From Tagaea sp. CACIAM 22H2 (GTDB lineage Bacteria; Pseudomonadota; Alphaproteobacteria; CACIAM-22H2): DNA of 37,921 nucleotides. The notes below the pieces were generated by a model. That model was not told the DNA's origin. It did no database searches and saw only the letters and a list, made by a program, of their open reading frames with translations. Position 1 is the first letter of the stretch; each line of letters opens with the position of its first letter. Shown here piece after piece: positions 8,073-17,100 of this stretch. The translations under genes and the position numbers were made by a program. The stretch lies in the NCBI GenBank assembly GCA_014444615.1, contig PVXE01000040.1:1-37921 (forward strand), written 5' to 3'.

Positions 8073-9409
8073 TGACCCCAGCATCGAAGATTCTGCATCG
8101 TTCGAGAACCGTTCCGCCGCGCGCCGCCAAGGCCCAAGGCGGCTATATTTTCGACGAGAGCGGCAGGCGTTATTTCGACGGATCGGGCGGGGCGGCCGTG
8201 TCCTGCCTTGGCCATAATCATCCGGCCGTCGTCGCGGTGTTAAAGGCGCAGCTCGAAACGCTCGACTATGCGCACACCTCGTTCTTCTCCAACGCGCCGA
8301 TGGAGGATCTCGCCGCGTTCCTGATCGGCGCGGCACCCACGAAGATGGGCAAAGCCTATTTCGTGTCGGGCGGGTCGGAGGCGATGGAGGCGGCGCTGAA
8401 ACTCGCGCGCCAAGCCGCCGTCGAGCGCGGGCAAACGAAACGCGTGAACTTCGTCGCGCGGCGGCAATCCTATCACGGCAACACGCTGGGGGCGCTGGGC
8501 GTGGGCGGCAACGCGGCGCGGCGCGAATTGTTCGGCCCGCTGCTGCCCGCCAACGCGCATTTCGTGTCGCCGTGCTACGCCTATCGCGACAAAGCGCCGG
8601 GCGAAAGCGAGGAAGCCTACGGCAAGCGCCTCGCCGCCGAGTTCGAGGCGAAGATCGCGGCGCTGGGCGCCGAAACTATCCTCGCCTTCGTCGCGGAAAC
8701 GGTCGGCGGCGCCACGCAAGGCTGCACGCCGCCCGTGCCCGGCTATCTTTCCGCCATCGACGCGATCTGCAAACGCCACGGCATTCTGCTGATCCTCGAC
8801 GAAGTCATGAGCGGCATGGGCCGTTGCGGCACCTTGTTTGCTTACGAGCGTGAGAAAGTGAATCCCGACATCGTGGCGATCGCCAAAGGGCTGGGCGGCG
8901 GCGCGCAGCCGATCGGCGCCATTCTGGTCTCGCCCGAGATCGTCGATGCGATCGAAAACGGTTCGGGCGCCTTCGCGCATGGCCATACTTATGTCGGGCA
9001 TCCGATGGCCTGCGCAGCGGCGCTGGCCGTGCAGCACACGATCCGCGACGAGAATCTGCTCGCCAACGTGACGGCGATGGGCGCGCGTCTCGAAGCGGGA
9101 TTGACCGAGCGCTTGGGCAATCACGCTTATGTCGGCGATATCCGCGGGCGCGGATTGTTTTGGGCGGTCGAACTGGTCGCGGACCGCGCGACCAAGGCGC
9201 CCTTCCCGTCCGCCGCCAAGCTCAACGCCGCGATCAAGCGCGAGGCCTTCGCGCGCGGCCTGCTGATCTACGCGATGGGCGGCACGATCGACGGGAAATC
9301 CGGCGATCACGTGATGCTCGCCCCGCCCTACAACTCCACGCCGGACGAGATCGATTTTTGCGTCGCCGCACTGGGCGACGCGATCGATGAGGCGGTGGCA
9401 AGTCCGTGA
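8072..9409 (+). CDS. Class III PLP-dependent aminotransferase
   Basis: 445 residues, the usual length for the ornithine/omega-amino-acid aminotransferase family (fold type I). Visible marks: LILDEV with D243, which holds the pyridine nitrogen of PLP, and IAKGLGGG with K272, the Schiff-base lysine; also YHGNTLGALGVGG (PLP phosphate region) and GHTYVGHPMACAAAL. These enzymes move an amino group from an omega- or beta-amino donor to pyruvate or 2-oxoglutarate. The gene overlaps the next one by GTGA, so the two are translated together and probably act in one pathway, perhaps breakdown of an amino acid or amine. The substrate is not readable from sequence. The start has no ribosome site (see the possible leaderless promoter). 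Confidence 0.93.
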   Translation: MTPASKILHRSRTVPPRAAKAQGGYIFDESGRRYFDGSGGAAVSCLGHNHPAVVAVLKAQLETLDYAHTSFFSNAPMEDLAAFLIGAAPTKMGKAYFVSGGSEAMEAALKLARQAAVERGQTKRVNFVARRQSYHGNTLGALGVGGNAARRELFGPLLPANAHFVSPCYAYRDKAPGESEEAYGKRLAAEFEAKIAALGAETILAFVAETVGGATQGCTPPVPGYLSAIDAICKRHGILLILDEVMSGMGRCGTLFAYEREKVNPDIVAIAKGLGGGAQPIGAILVSPEIVDAIENGSGAFAHGHTYVGHPMACAAALAVQHTIRDENLLANVTAMGARLEAGLTERLGNHAYVGDIRGRGLFWAVELVADRATKAPFPSAAKLNAAIKREAFARGLLIYAMGGTIDGKSGDHVMLAPPYNSTPDEIDFCVAALGDAIDEAVASP

Positions 9410-10053
9410 GCCGGATATTCCTGATCCACGCTTTGCGCGATTCGGTCGAGCCCGCGCGCGCGGCGATGGCGCGCGGCTGGCCGGAAGCGCAGGTTGCCAA
9501 CTTGCTCGACGATTCGCTGTCGGCGGATCTGACGCGCGCGGGCGCGCTCGATGCCGCGATGATCGCGCGATTCGTGCGCCTGGGCCGCTATGCGCACGAT
9601 CAAGGGGCGGAAGGCATCCTTTTCACCTGCTCGGCTTTCGGGGCGGCGATCGAGGCTGTCGCCGCCGACCTGCCGATCCCGGTGCTGAAACCGAACGAAA
9701 GCGCCTTCCGCGCGGCGTTGCGCCACGGCAAACGGATCGGCTTGCTGGTGACGTTCGAAGGATCGCTGGCACCGCTGACGGCAGAATTACGCGCGATGGC
9801 GGGCGACGCGCTCGATCTGCACGCGCAGATCGTGCCGGGCGCATTGGCCGCGCTGCAAACGGGCGATGGTGCCGCGCACGACGCGCTGATCGCGCAAACC
9901 GCGTCGCGTCTGCCCGCGATCAATGCGCTGGTCCTCGGCCAGTTTTCGATGGCGCGGGCCGCAGGAGCGATCGCGCGCACGCCGCTCTACACCACGCCCG
10001 ACGCGGCCGTCGCGGAACTCAAAGCCCGCGTCACTTCCCGTCGAGGGTCGTAA
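9406..10053 (+). CDS. Asp/Glu racemase-superfamily protein lacking the second catalytic cysteine
   Basis: 215 residues with a GTG start inside GTGA, overlapping the aminotransferase stop. The two-domain Asp/Glu/hydantoin racemase fold is seen from LFTCSAFG (first active-site Cys, C75) and the strand KRIGLLVTF. Where a classical racemase has a second Cys (GCTH-like), this protein reads VLGQFSMARAA (176-186), with Gln/Phe/Ser. Single-Cys members include arylmalonate decarboxylase-like and other non-racemase enzymes, so racemisation should not be assumed. Its 3' end overlaps the convergent cyclase gene by 23 bases. Translational coupling to the aminotransferase suggests a shared substrate. Confidence 0.85.
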   Translation: MSRIFLIHALRDSVEPARAAMARGWPEAQVANLLDDSLSADLTRAGALDAAMIARFVRLGRYAHDQGAEGILFTCSAFGAAIEAVAADLPIPVLKPNESAFRAALRHGKRIGLLVTFEGSLAPLTAELRAMAGDALDLHAQIVPGALAALQTGDGAAHDALIAQTASRLPAINALVLGQFSMARAAGAIARTPLYTTPDAAVAELKARVTSRRGS

Positions 10054-12115
10054 CCGCGTCCCAATCCGCCGCCGGCGGGTCCGCCAAGATTTCGTCGACC
10101 CGCGCGAGAAAGGCGGCCGCCGCTGTATCGCGCGCGGCGCCTGCGGCCAAGATCGCTTTAGCGCCTGCGAAGTCGCGCGCGCGATACAGCGCCAAAGCCT
10201 GCGCGTAAGGTGCGGCGAATTCGCTTTGCGCTTCCGCCAAGGGCTCGTGGATCGCGACGGGGGCGGCACGCCCCTTCACCCGCACGCGATCGAGCTCGCG
10301 CCACGCGATATTCGCTTCGCCGCAAGCCGCGCGCGTGGCGTCCGATACCATGATCGCCGAACCGAAATACTTGTTCGCCCCTTCCAGGCGCGAGGCCAGA
10401 TTCACCGTGTCGCCCATCACGGTGTAATTGAAGCGCCGCGTCGAACCGATATTGCCGACCAGGGCCATCCCGGTATTGATGCCGATGCGGGCCCCCAGGC
10501 GTTTGCCCTTGAAGGGCTGGGCCGGATCGGTGTTGAGCGCGGCGAGCTTCGCCTGGCATTGCAGGGCGGCCGTCACGGCGTTGCGCGCATGGTGCGGATC
10601 GTCGAGCGGCGCCCCGAACACCGCGACGATGGCGTCGCCGATGTATTTGTCGACGAAGCCGCCATTGGCTTCGACGATCTCGGTCATCGCCGACAGATAG
10701 ACATTCATCGTCGCGACGAGTTCGGCGGGCGTCAGGCCTTCCGACAGCGCGGTGAATCCCGCGACGTCGGAGAAGAGCACGCTCACCTCGCGCTCCTCGC
10801 CGCCCAGCTGCGGCGGCTTGTCACCCGCGACCAGCTTGTCGATCACGGCCGGCGCGAGATAAAGCGCGAAGCTGCGGCGCAGGAAGCGTTTGTCCTTGTC
10901 GGCGACGGCGAAGCGATAGCCCGCGAGCAGCGCCGACGCCGCGAACGCCGCCGCCAGCCCATCGAGCCAGGGCAGCACGAACCCGCCTTGCAGCGCGACC
11001 GTCGCCAGTATCGTCCAAATCGCGCCGATCCCCAATAAAGCGAGACCCGCCAGCGATGCGGGGAAAGCCAGCGCCGCAACGGCCGCTAGCGCCACGCCCG
11101 GCGCGCTTGCCAAGGCGCGTTGCGTTGGCGACAGATCGGCAAGGCCGCGCCCGCGCAGGAAATTCTCGATCGCGGCGGCGTGGATCAACACGCCGGGGAT
11201 CGCCTCGCGCGTGAAATCCGCTTTCACCAGATCTTCGCGCGGCGGCAAGGCGCAGCGCGGCGCTGCCCCCGCACCCTCCGGTCCGGTCATGAAGCGCTTG
11301 GACGTGATTTTGCGATCTTCGACGTCCAGCACTGCGCCGATCAGCACGGCCTTGTCCTTGAAATGCCGCGCGAAGAAATCGGCGTCGCCCTTCGCCGCGC
11401 AGGCGCGTAAATCGGCGAGCGAAAAGATCGGCACGTCGCGCCCGCCGCCGGTGAAGTCGATCGTCATCGCGCCGTCGCGCGTGGCAGCCACGTCCGGCGT
11501 TTTCCCGGCAAGGCGCGACGCGATCTCGTAGGCGAAGCCCGTCTCGCGCCGTGTGCCGCCGCCCGCTTCCTCCGCCTCCAAGTACAAAGGCACGCGGCGG
11601 ATCGCATCGTCGGCATCGGCGATCAGATTGACCGCACGGATATTCGCGGCATTGCCGACCGCGAAACTCTGCCCCGGAAAGGGCCGGATCGGCTGGGTTT
11701 GATGCTGCACCTTGCCGAGCAGCACGCGGCCCTCGCGCGAACCGGCGCGCAACGCGCGCAGGAAGTCGCGCTCGAAGCCGGGCACCAGGCGCTCGACCGA
11801 GGTCGGGAAGATCACGTCGAAGCCGACGATCTTGGCGTTGGCGTCGAGCACGGCGTTCAGCACCGGCGCCAATTCCGGCGTCCACATCGCTTGCGGCAAG
11901 TCGGCGAAGGGCGGCGTGCGGTGCGTTTCCTCGTCGATCGCGATCACCGCGACGTTCGACGCTTCGGGCCCGCGCACGGGCCCGAAAGCGGCATGGCGCA
12001 GCGCGAACGCCGCGTCGAGCGACAGCCCTGCGACGCGTTCGCCCCACGGCGTCAGCGGGAAACACGAAGCGGCCGCGACCAGCACCGCGGCGACGGCCAG
12101 ATCGCGGCGCTTCAT
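10031..12115 (-). CDS. CHASE2-domain class III adenylate cyclase
   Basis: 694 residues. An N-terminal membrane anchor (about 7-22) is followed by a periplasmic CHASE2 sensor domain (about 27-325, with VAVIAIDEETH and KIVGFDVIF), about three membrane segments (337-402) and a cytoplasmic cyclase domain (440-620). The catalytic set is complete: metal Asp D450 (LFSDVAGFT) and D494 (GDAIVAVFG), substrate-choosing K490 and D569 that favour ATP over GTP, and transition-state N572 and R576. It should make cAMP in response to a periplasmic signal. It starts 3 bases after the stop of the secreted-unknown gene and is last in the CHAT-caspase operon. The C-terminal 70 residues are Ala-rich and helical. 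Confidence 0.95.
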   Translation of the reverse strand: MKRRDLAVAAVLVAAASCFPLTPWGERVAGLSLDAAFALRHAAFGPVRGPEASNVAVIAIDEETHRTPPFADLPQAMWTPELAPVLNAVLDANAKIVGFDVIFPTSVERLVPGFERDFLRALRAGSREGRVLLGKVQHQTQPIRPFPGQSFAVGNAANIRAVNLIADADDAIRRVPLYLEAEEAGGGTRRETGFAYEIASRLAGKTPDVAATRDGAMTIDFTGGGRDVPIFSLADLRACAAKGDADFFARHFKDKAVLIGAVLDVEDRKITSKRFMTGPEGAGAAPRCALPPREDLVKADFTREAIPGVLIHAAAIENFLRGRGLADLSPTQRALASAPGVALAAVAALAFPASLAGLALLGIGAIWTILATVALQGGFVLPWLDGLAAAFAASALLAGYRFAVADKDKRFLRRSFALYLAPAVIDKLVAGDKPPQLGGEEREVSVLFSDVAGFTALSEGLTPAELVATMNVYLSAMTEIVEANGGFVDKYIGDAIVAVFGAPLDDPHHARNAVTAALQCQAKLAALNTDPAQPFKGKRLGARIGINTGMALVGNIGSTRRFNYTVMGDTVNLASRLEGANKYFGSAIMVSDATRAACGEANIAWRELDRVRVKGRAAPVAIHEPLAEAQSEFAAPYAQALALYRARDFAGAKAILAAGAARDTAAAAFLARVDEILADPPAADWDAVTTLDGK

Positions 12116-12118
12116 TTC

Positions 12119-12781
12119 CTAGAGACGCAAGAGGCGCGAGATGACCGGCGCTTGGCCGGGCTTGGCCTCGGGATCGATTTTGAACACGATCTCGCGCCCC
12201 GGCCCAGCCGAAGCGCGATAGACGCCGCCCGCAACCAGTTTTTGGTCCGCTTTGGCGAGATCGTGGAACGCGCCGCGCTGCAATTGCTGGGCGGCGACCT
12301 GCACGGTCAGCTTTTCGCCCGGCTGATCGATGCGCTCGATCGTGACCGTCCCGCCGCCCTTCACGTCCAGCACTGGCGACAAGCCGTAGAGGGTGGCTTG
12401 CGGTGCTGCGGGGCCTTGCGCGGGACGCGGCGGGGCGCGGAAGACCATCACGCCGGCTTGGCCCGATTGCGCCTGCGTCAATCGCATCTTGCCGCCGTCG
12501 CATTCGACCTTTTCGCGGCGCACGGTGCCGCCTTCGACGGAAGATTGCTCCGCCCCCACCGTCACGGTGCCGCCTTTGATCGTCTCGCGCCAGCACGAGC
12601 GCAAATAGCCGAGCACGAGCTCGTCGCCCGGCGCCAATTTGATGACGCGCCCGGCATCGACGTAATCCATGAAATCGACGTCGAGATTCTTGCCCTTCGC
12701 ATCCTCGACCAGCGCCGCCTGCTGGGCGATGGCGGGGGCCGCGCAAACGAGAACGGCAAGGCAAACGGCACGCGCGATCAT
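12119..12781 (-). CDS. Small secreted protein of unknown function in the caspase-cyclase operon
   Basis: 220 residues. Residues 1-20 are a signal peptide ending APAIAQQ, so the protein is exported. The rest is rich in Gly, Val and beta-strand patterns, for example VIKLAPGDELVLGYLRSC (46-63), with two Cys in the first half (SCW and VECDGG) that could form a disulfide. The strand pattern loosely recalls FecR-type periplasmic domains, but I cannot assign a family. The ATG overlaps the caspase stop as ATGA, and the cyclase gene starts 3 bases beyond its stop, so it is co-translated with both. It may be a partner, inhibitor or substrate of the protease, or a ligand-relay for the CHASE2 domain; these are guesses. 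Confidence 0.72.
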   Translation of the reverse strand: MIARAVCLAVLVCAAPAIAQQAALVEDAKGKNLDVDFMDYVDAGRVIKLAPGDELVLGYLRSCWRETIKGGTVTVGAEQSSVEGGTVRREKVECDGGKMRLTQAQSGQAGVMVFRAPPRPAQGPAAPQATLYGLSPVLDVKGGGTVTIERIDQPGEKLTVQVAAQQLQRGAFHDLAKADQKLVAGGVYRASAGPGREIVFKIDPEAKPGQAPVISRLLRL

Positions 12782-14067
12782 TTGTACACAACCTCAGTCG
12801 TTCGACCGCGAATACTATTGAATGTCATGTGAGCGGTAAACCGCCCGTTCGCTTCCTGGAGATAGCCGGTCACGCTGTGCGTCTCCCGGCCGAAATAACT
12901 TTCGCAATCGAAGGCGATCGGCGGAATACGAAGATCCGCATCGACCTTTCCGAGACCGACACAACGGAAAACCCCAGTCAATGAATTGCTTTGGTGATTC
13001 GTCAGCGTCAGACGGACGGCGTTGTTCTCGATCGCGATGTGCGAAGTGCCGGAAGTCAAAACGACGGCGCCCGCTTCGACATTTGCCATCAGCATCGTGG
13101 AAATGGACCTGGCGACTCTTGGTACGACGGCGACTTGCGCGCGCGGTGCGCTGTCATTTGCCGCAGCAAGCGCCGCAATCCGTTCGCGCGCGATCGACGC
13201 GAAGGCGCCCGTCGGATAGGCATCGAGATAGGCGCGCATCTCGGCGGCGTTGGACGACGTTTTCACCGAATCCCAAAACAACGTTTCTCGGTCCATCTGG
13301 GAAGCCGCCACCGCGCCGACTTGCGGCGGCATGAAGAAAAAGTCGCCCGTCAGCGACGATGCTTCCCAAGGCACTTGCGCCCCGTTCGATGCGCGCGCGA
13401 CATCAATGCGCACCTGCTTGAAGACTTCCTCGACTTTCAATCCAGGCTCGCCCAGCGCGCGCAACAATGCGCGAGTATATAGCCCGTTGTCGCCGTCGCC
13501 GTCGGCCGCCACGCGGCCGGGTGCCGTCGCATAGGCGATCAGTGTGCCCTCCGGCGCGTTGATCTGGGCGAGACCGCCGCCGGTCGAGCGGAAGCGCCGT
13601 TCGAACGGGTTGTTGCGGCAGGCGTCCAAGATCACCATCGACACGCGCGCTTTGGCCGCCGCCATCTGGTCGAGGACGGCTTCGACATCGAGCGTTTCCA
13701 GACGCACGCGCTGCTCAGATGTGATGCGCGCATCGACGGGCACGAGATAGTTGCGGCCCTGCACCTGCAGGCCGTGTCCGGCGTAGAAGAACAGCGCCGT
13801 ATCGCCTTCGGCCAGCTTCTCGCCGAAATCAGCGACCGCATCGCTGAATTGGGCCTTCGTCACATTTTCTTTCAACACAACGTCGAAGCCTCGCGCGCGC
13901 AGCGACTTCGCCATTTCCCGCGCGTCGTTGGCGGGGTTGCGCAGCGGCGCTTCGGCGTAATTCGCGTTGCCGACGACGAGCGCCACTTTCTTGGACGCGA
14001 AGGCCGGCGCCGGCGCCAGAAGGGCGCCCAAGGCCGCCGCCAAAACGATGCCCGCGATACGGTTCAT
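12778..14067 (-). CDS. Exported caspase-family (peptidase C14) protease
   Basis: 429 residues. Signal peptide at 1-25 (APAFAS). The p20-like caspase domain runs about 26-250 with the catalytic dyad His98 (FFYAGHGLQ) and Cys150 (VILDACRNNPF), both present, so it should be active; bacterial relatives usually cut after Arg or Lys. A short helical repeat of the type linked to bacterial caspases (LFWDSVKTSSNAAEMRAYL, 260-278) follows. The last 120 residues form a beta-rich domain of unknown type with two Cys (FRCVGLG, FDCESYF). It lies 82 bases behind the CHAT gene and overlaps the next gene by ATGA. Two caspase-fold enzymes in one exported operon is unusual. Confidence 0.93.
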   Translation of the reverse strand: MNRIAGIVLAAALGALLAPAPAFASKKVALVVGNANYAEAPLRNPANDAREMAKSLRARGFDVVLKENVTKAQFSDAVADFGEKLAEGDTALFFYAGHGLQVQGRNYLVPVDARITSEQRVRLETLDVEAVLDQMAAAKARVSMVILDACRNNPFERRFRSTGGGLAQINAPEGTLIAYATAPGRVAADGDGDNGLYTRALLRALGEPGLKVEEVFKQVRIDVARASNGAQVPWEASSLTGDFFFMPPQVGAVAASQMDRETLFWDSVKTSSNAAEMRAYLDAYPTGAFASIARERIAALAAANDSAPRAQVAVVPRVARSISTMLMANVEAGAVVLTSGTSHIAIENNAVRLTLTNHQSNSLTGVFRCVGLGKVDADLRIPPIAFDCESYFGRETHSVTGYLQEANGRFTAHMTFNSIRGRTTEVVYK

Positions 14068-14149
14068 GGCCTGCGCCCGAAAGGGAAATTCATGCGCTTG
14101 AGGGTAGCATAGTCTGTCGGCGGCACAAGTCTGTGACGGCCGTCACACC

Positions 14150-17100
14150 TTACCGGAGCAAAGCTTGCTGGCGCGCGGCCCCGCCGCCATCGCCCACCAG
14201 GGTGAAGGGCGCCCAAAAAATAGGATGCGCGTAGGCGAAAACGGTGGCGTTCGACGAAGGATCGACCAGCCCCGGCCCGTCGATCAGACCGGCCATCGCC
14301 TGGCGCAGGGCTTCGGCGCGGGCAAGATTGCCATCGCGCGCCTGCCGGGCGAACAGATCGGTCGTCAGCGCCCGCGCCGATGTCGTTTCCACCGGCCAAT
14401 TCGACACCAGCAAGGCGCGCGTGCCGGCGTAGAAGAAGGCACGGCCCAGCCCCGACACGGCCTCCGCCCCTGCGCCGTCGCCCGTCGCGGTGTTGCAGGC
14501 CGACAGCACGACCCAATCGGCGTTGAGGCGCAAGGCGAGGACTTCGTCGAGCGTCAGCAGCCCGTCGCCGTCGGCATCGGCGACATTGGGCGCGGACAAT
14601 GCCAAGGCGGGCTGCGTCAGCCCGTTGAGATCGCCGGGGATCAACCCATGCGTGGCGAACATCACCACGCGGCGATCCGACAGATCCATCGCCTTGACCG
14701 TCTTTTCGTTGGCGGCGGCGCCCAGGATCACGTCGGCGGCGTCGGCGTTGAGCGCCATCGCGATGCCGCGCACCTCGTCGGCCGTGTCGGGCAGACGCGG
14801 CAGCAAGCCTAGCTCGGCGCTGTCCACGCCTTGCGTTGCGGGCGCGTTGCGGCGCACGAGCTTCAGCCCGCGCGTTTGAATGCCGCGCGTGGTGAGTTGC
14901 GCCGTTTGGGTCGCTTGCTCGGTCTTCGCTTCGGCGGCCTGTTCGGAATTGAACCACGGATCGCCGAAACCGACGAACGCCTTGCGGTTGGCGGGCGGCA
15001 CCGGCAGCCCGCGCAACGTCGCCAGCGACGCGACCGACGGCAATTGCGTGATCGCCGCCTTGCGGATCAGGAACGGCACTTGCTTATAGTTTGCGAACAG
15101 CGCGTCGTTCGCGCGTTCGGGGGCGAGCGTCGTCGCTTGCGTGACCAGCACGCCGAAGGGCAATTGGCCCAACGCGTCGTGCGGCACGACCAGCAACGAA
15201 TTGGCACCGGCAAAGCCCGCTTCGACGGGCTTGAGCAGATCGTCGTAGAGCGACGACGCCAGCGCCACATCGAAAGCGGGAATGTCGCCCAGCGTCGCGG
15301 CGTTGGGATCGAGCGCCTTGCGCAAATTCGCGACCGCTTGCGCCATCTGCGCGCGGCCCTTGGGCACGGCGGCGAAAGCGGGCGCGCCCGAAGCGGGCAC
15401 CGCCCAGACGAAGCTTTGCTGGCGGCCGACATAGGTCGCGATCAGCGCTTCGCCGGGGCGCAGCGCCTTGCGCGTTTCTTCGATCGTCGCCGGGCGCGGG
15501 TCGATCAATTGCGCGTAACTCGGGAAGCGGCGCTCGATTTCCTGGCGCAGCGCCGCGCGCGCGGCGCGCAGCGTGTCGATCTGGGTGCGCAAGGCGCGCA
15601 CGGCGTTCTCGTCGCGTTCGGCCCCCGCCAGCACGTTGGTCAGCAAGCCTTGCAGCGCGCCGACCTGCTTTTGCGTATCCTGTTCGCGGCGCACGAGATC
15701 GGCCAAAGCCGGATCGGATGCCGCCGCGCGCGCCGAGGATTGCGCCAACGCCCGCTGCACGCCGGCCCCGCGCACCGCGTCGGCCAAGCGGAACGATTCC
15801 TCGGCGGACCCCGCGCGACCCGAACGCGCGAGCGCGCCCATCGCCGCTTCGAAAATCATCTTCACCTGCGCGTCGCGCGCGGCCGACCCCGTTTCCTCGT
15901 CGTCGGATTGGCGGGAGGATTGCAGCAGCACCGGCAAGGCGGCGTCGAATTCGGCGAGCGCTGCGTTCGCGTCGCCTTGCGCCAGAATCGCGGCCCCCAG
16001 CATGCCGCGCGCGATGCCCGTATCCCAATGGCGCGGCCCCAGCACGGCCGTGCGATTGCCGGCCACTTCCGTCAACACGCGGCGCGCTTCGCCCGCATCG
16101 CCGTTGCGCAACGCGACCATCGCCCAATTCGGACTGGTATCGAACGTCGCCCGCTTCAAATCGGGCTGATCGGCCGCGCGGCGGCGGATTTCGGCGTAGG
16201 TCTGCGCCGCGCCGCGCCAATCCTCGCGCTGGCTTTGCGCACGCGCGACGATGCGCAGCGCGCGCACCGGCCCCGAGGAGGCCGGGTCGATCTTCATCGT
16301 GTCGAAGCTTTCGAGCGCGACGCGGCCCAAACGCTCGGCTTCGGCGGCGCGCCCCTGTTCCAGCAGAATGTCGGCGAAGGCCGCGAGCGTGGACAGCGTT
16401 TCGGACGAATAGCGGCCGTAGCGCTCGAGGCGTGCCAGCAACGCGCGGCGGATCTCGACCTCCGCCTCCATCAGCCGCCCCTGACGCATCAGCGCGACCG
16501 CCAGATCGACGAAGAGATTTTGCTGCAGATTGGAGAAGACGCCGGGCGCGGCGTTGCCTTGCGCGGCGATACTGGATTCCTGCGCCACCAGACGCTGGTT
16601 GACGTCCATCGCCAAGCGGGTTTGCCGCTCGGCATCGGCGAAGCGGCCTTCCTCCATCGCCAAGCGCGCGCGCGCGCGCGCAAGCAGCGCTTCGGCGTTC
16701 TGAACGACGAATTGCGGCGTGCGCGGGTTCTGGCGAATTTCGGCCAAGTTCCCTTCCATCTGCGGCAGCGTCGCACGCGCTTCGTCGAGCGCGCCGATCA
16801 TCGGCGCCCAGGCGACGACGTTCATCTGCGCGCCCAAGCGCGAACCGGCGTTCGGCGCCGCCGCGACGCGCTGGCGCGCGAGTTCGAGCGCCGCGCGCGG
16901 CGAGCCGCCGAAAATCTCCGCAAAACTCTGTTGCTGCAGGATCATGCTAATGCGCGGCGCCGAAGCGCCCGACGCGATCGCCACGCGCGCGGCCTCGCGC
17001 AAATCGGCGAGCCGTTGCGCGTTGCGGCCGAGTTCGCCGGCGGCCATGCCGCGCGCCAGCAGGAATTCGGCCATCGCCACACCGTTCATGCCGGCCGGCG

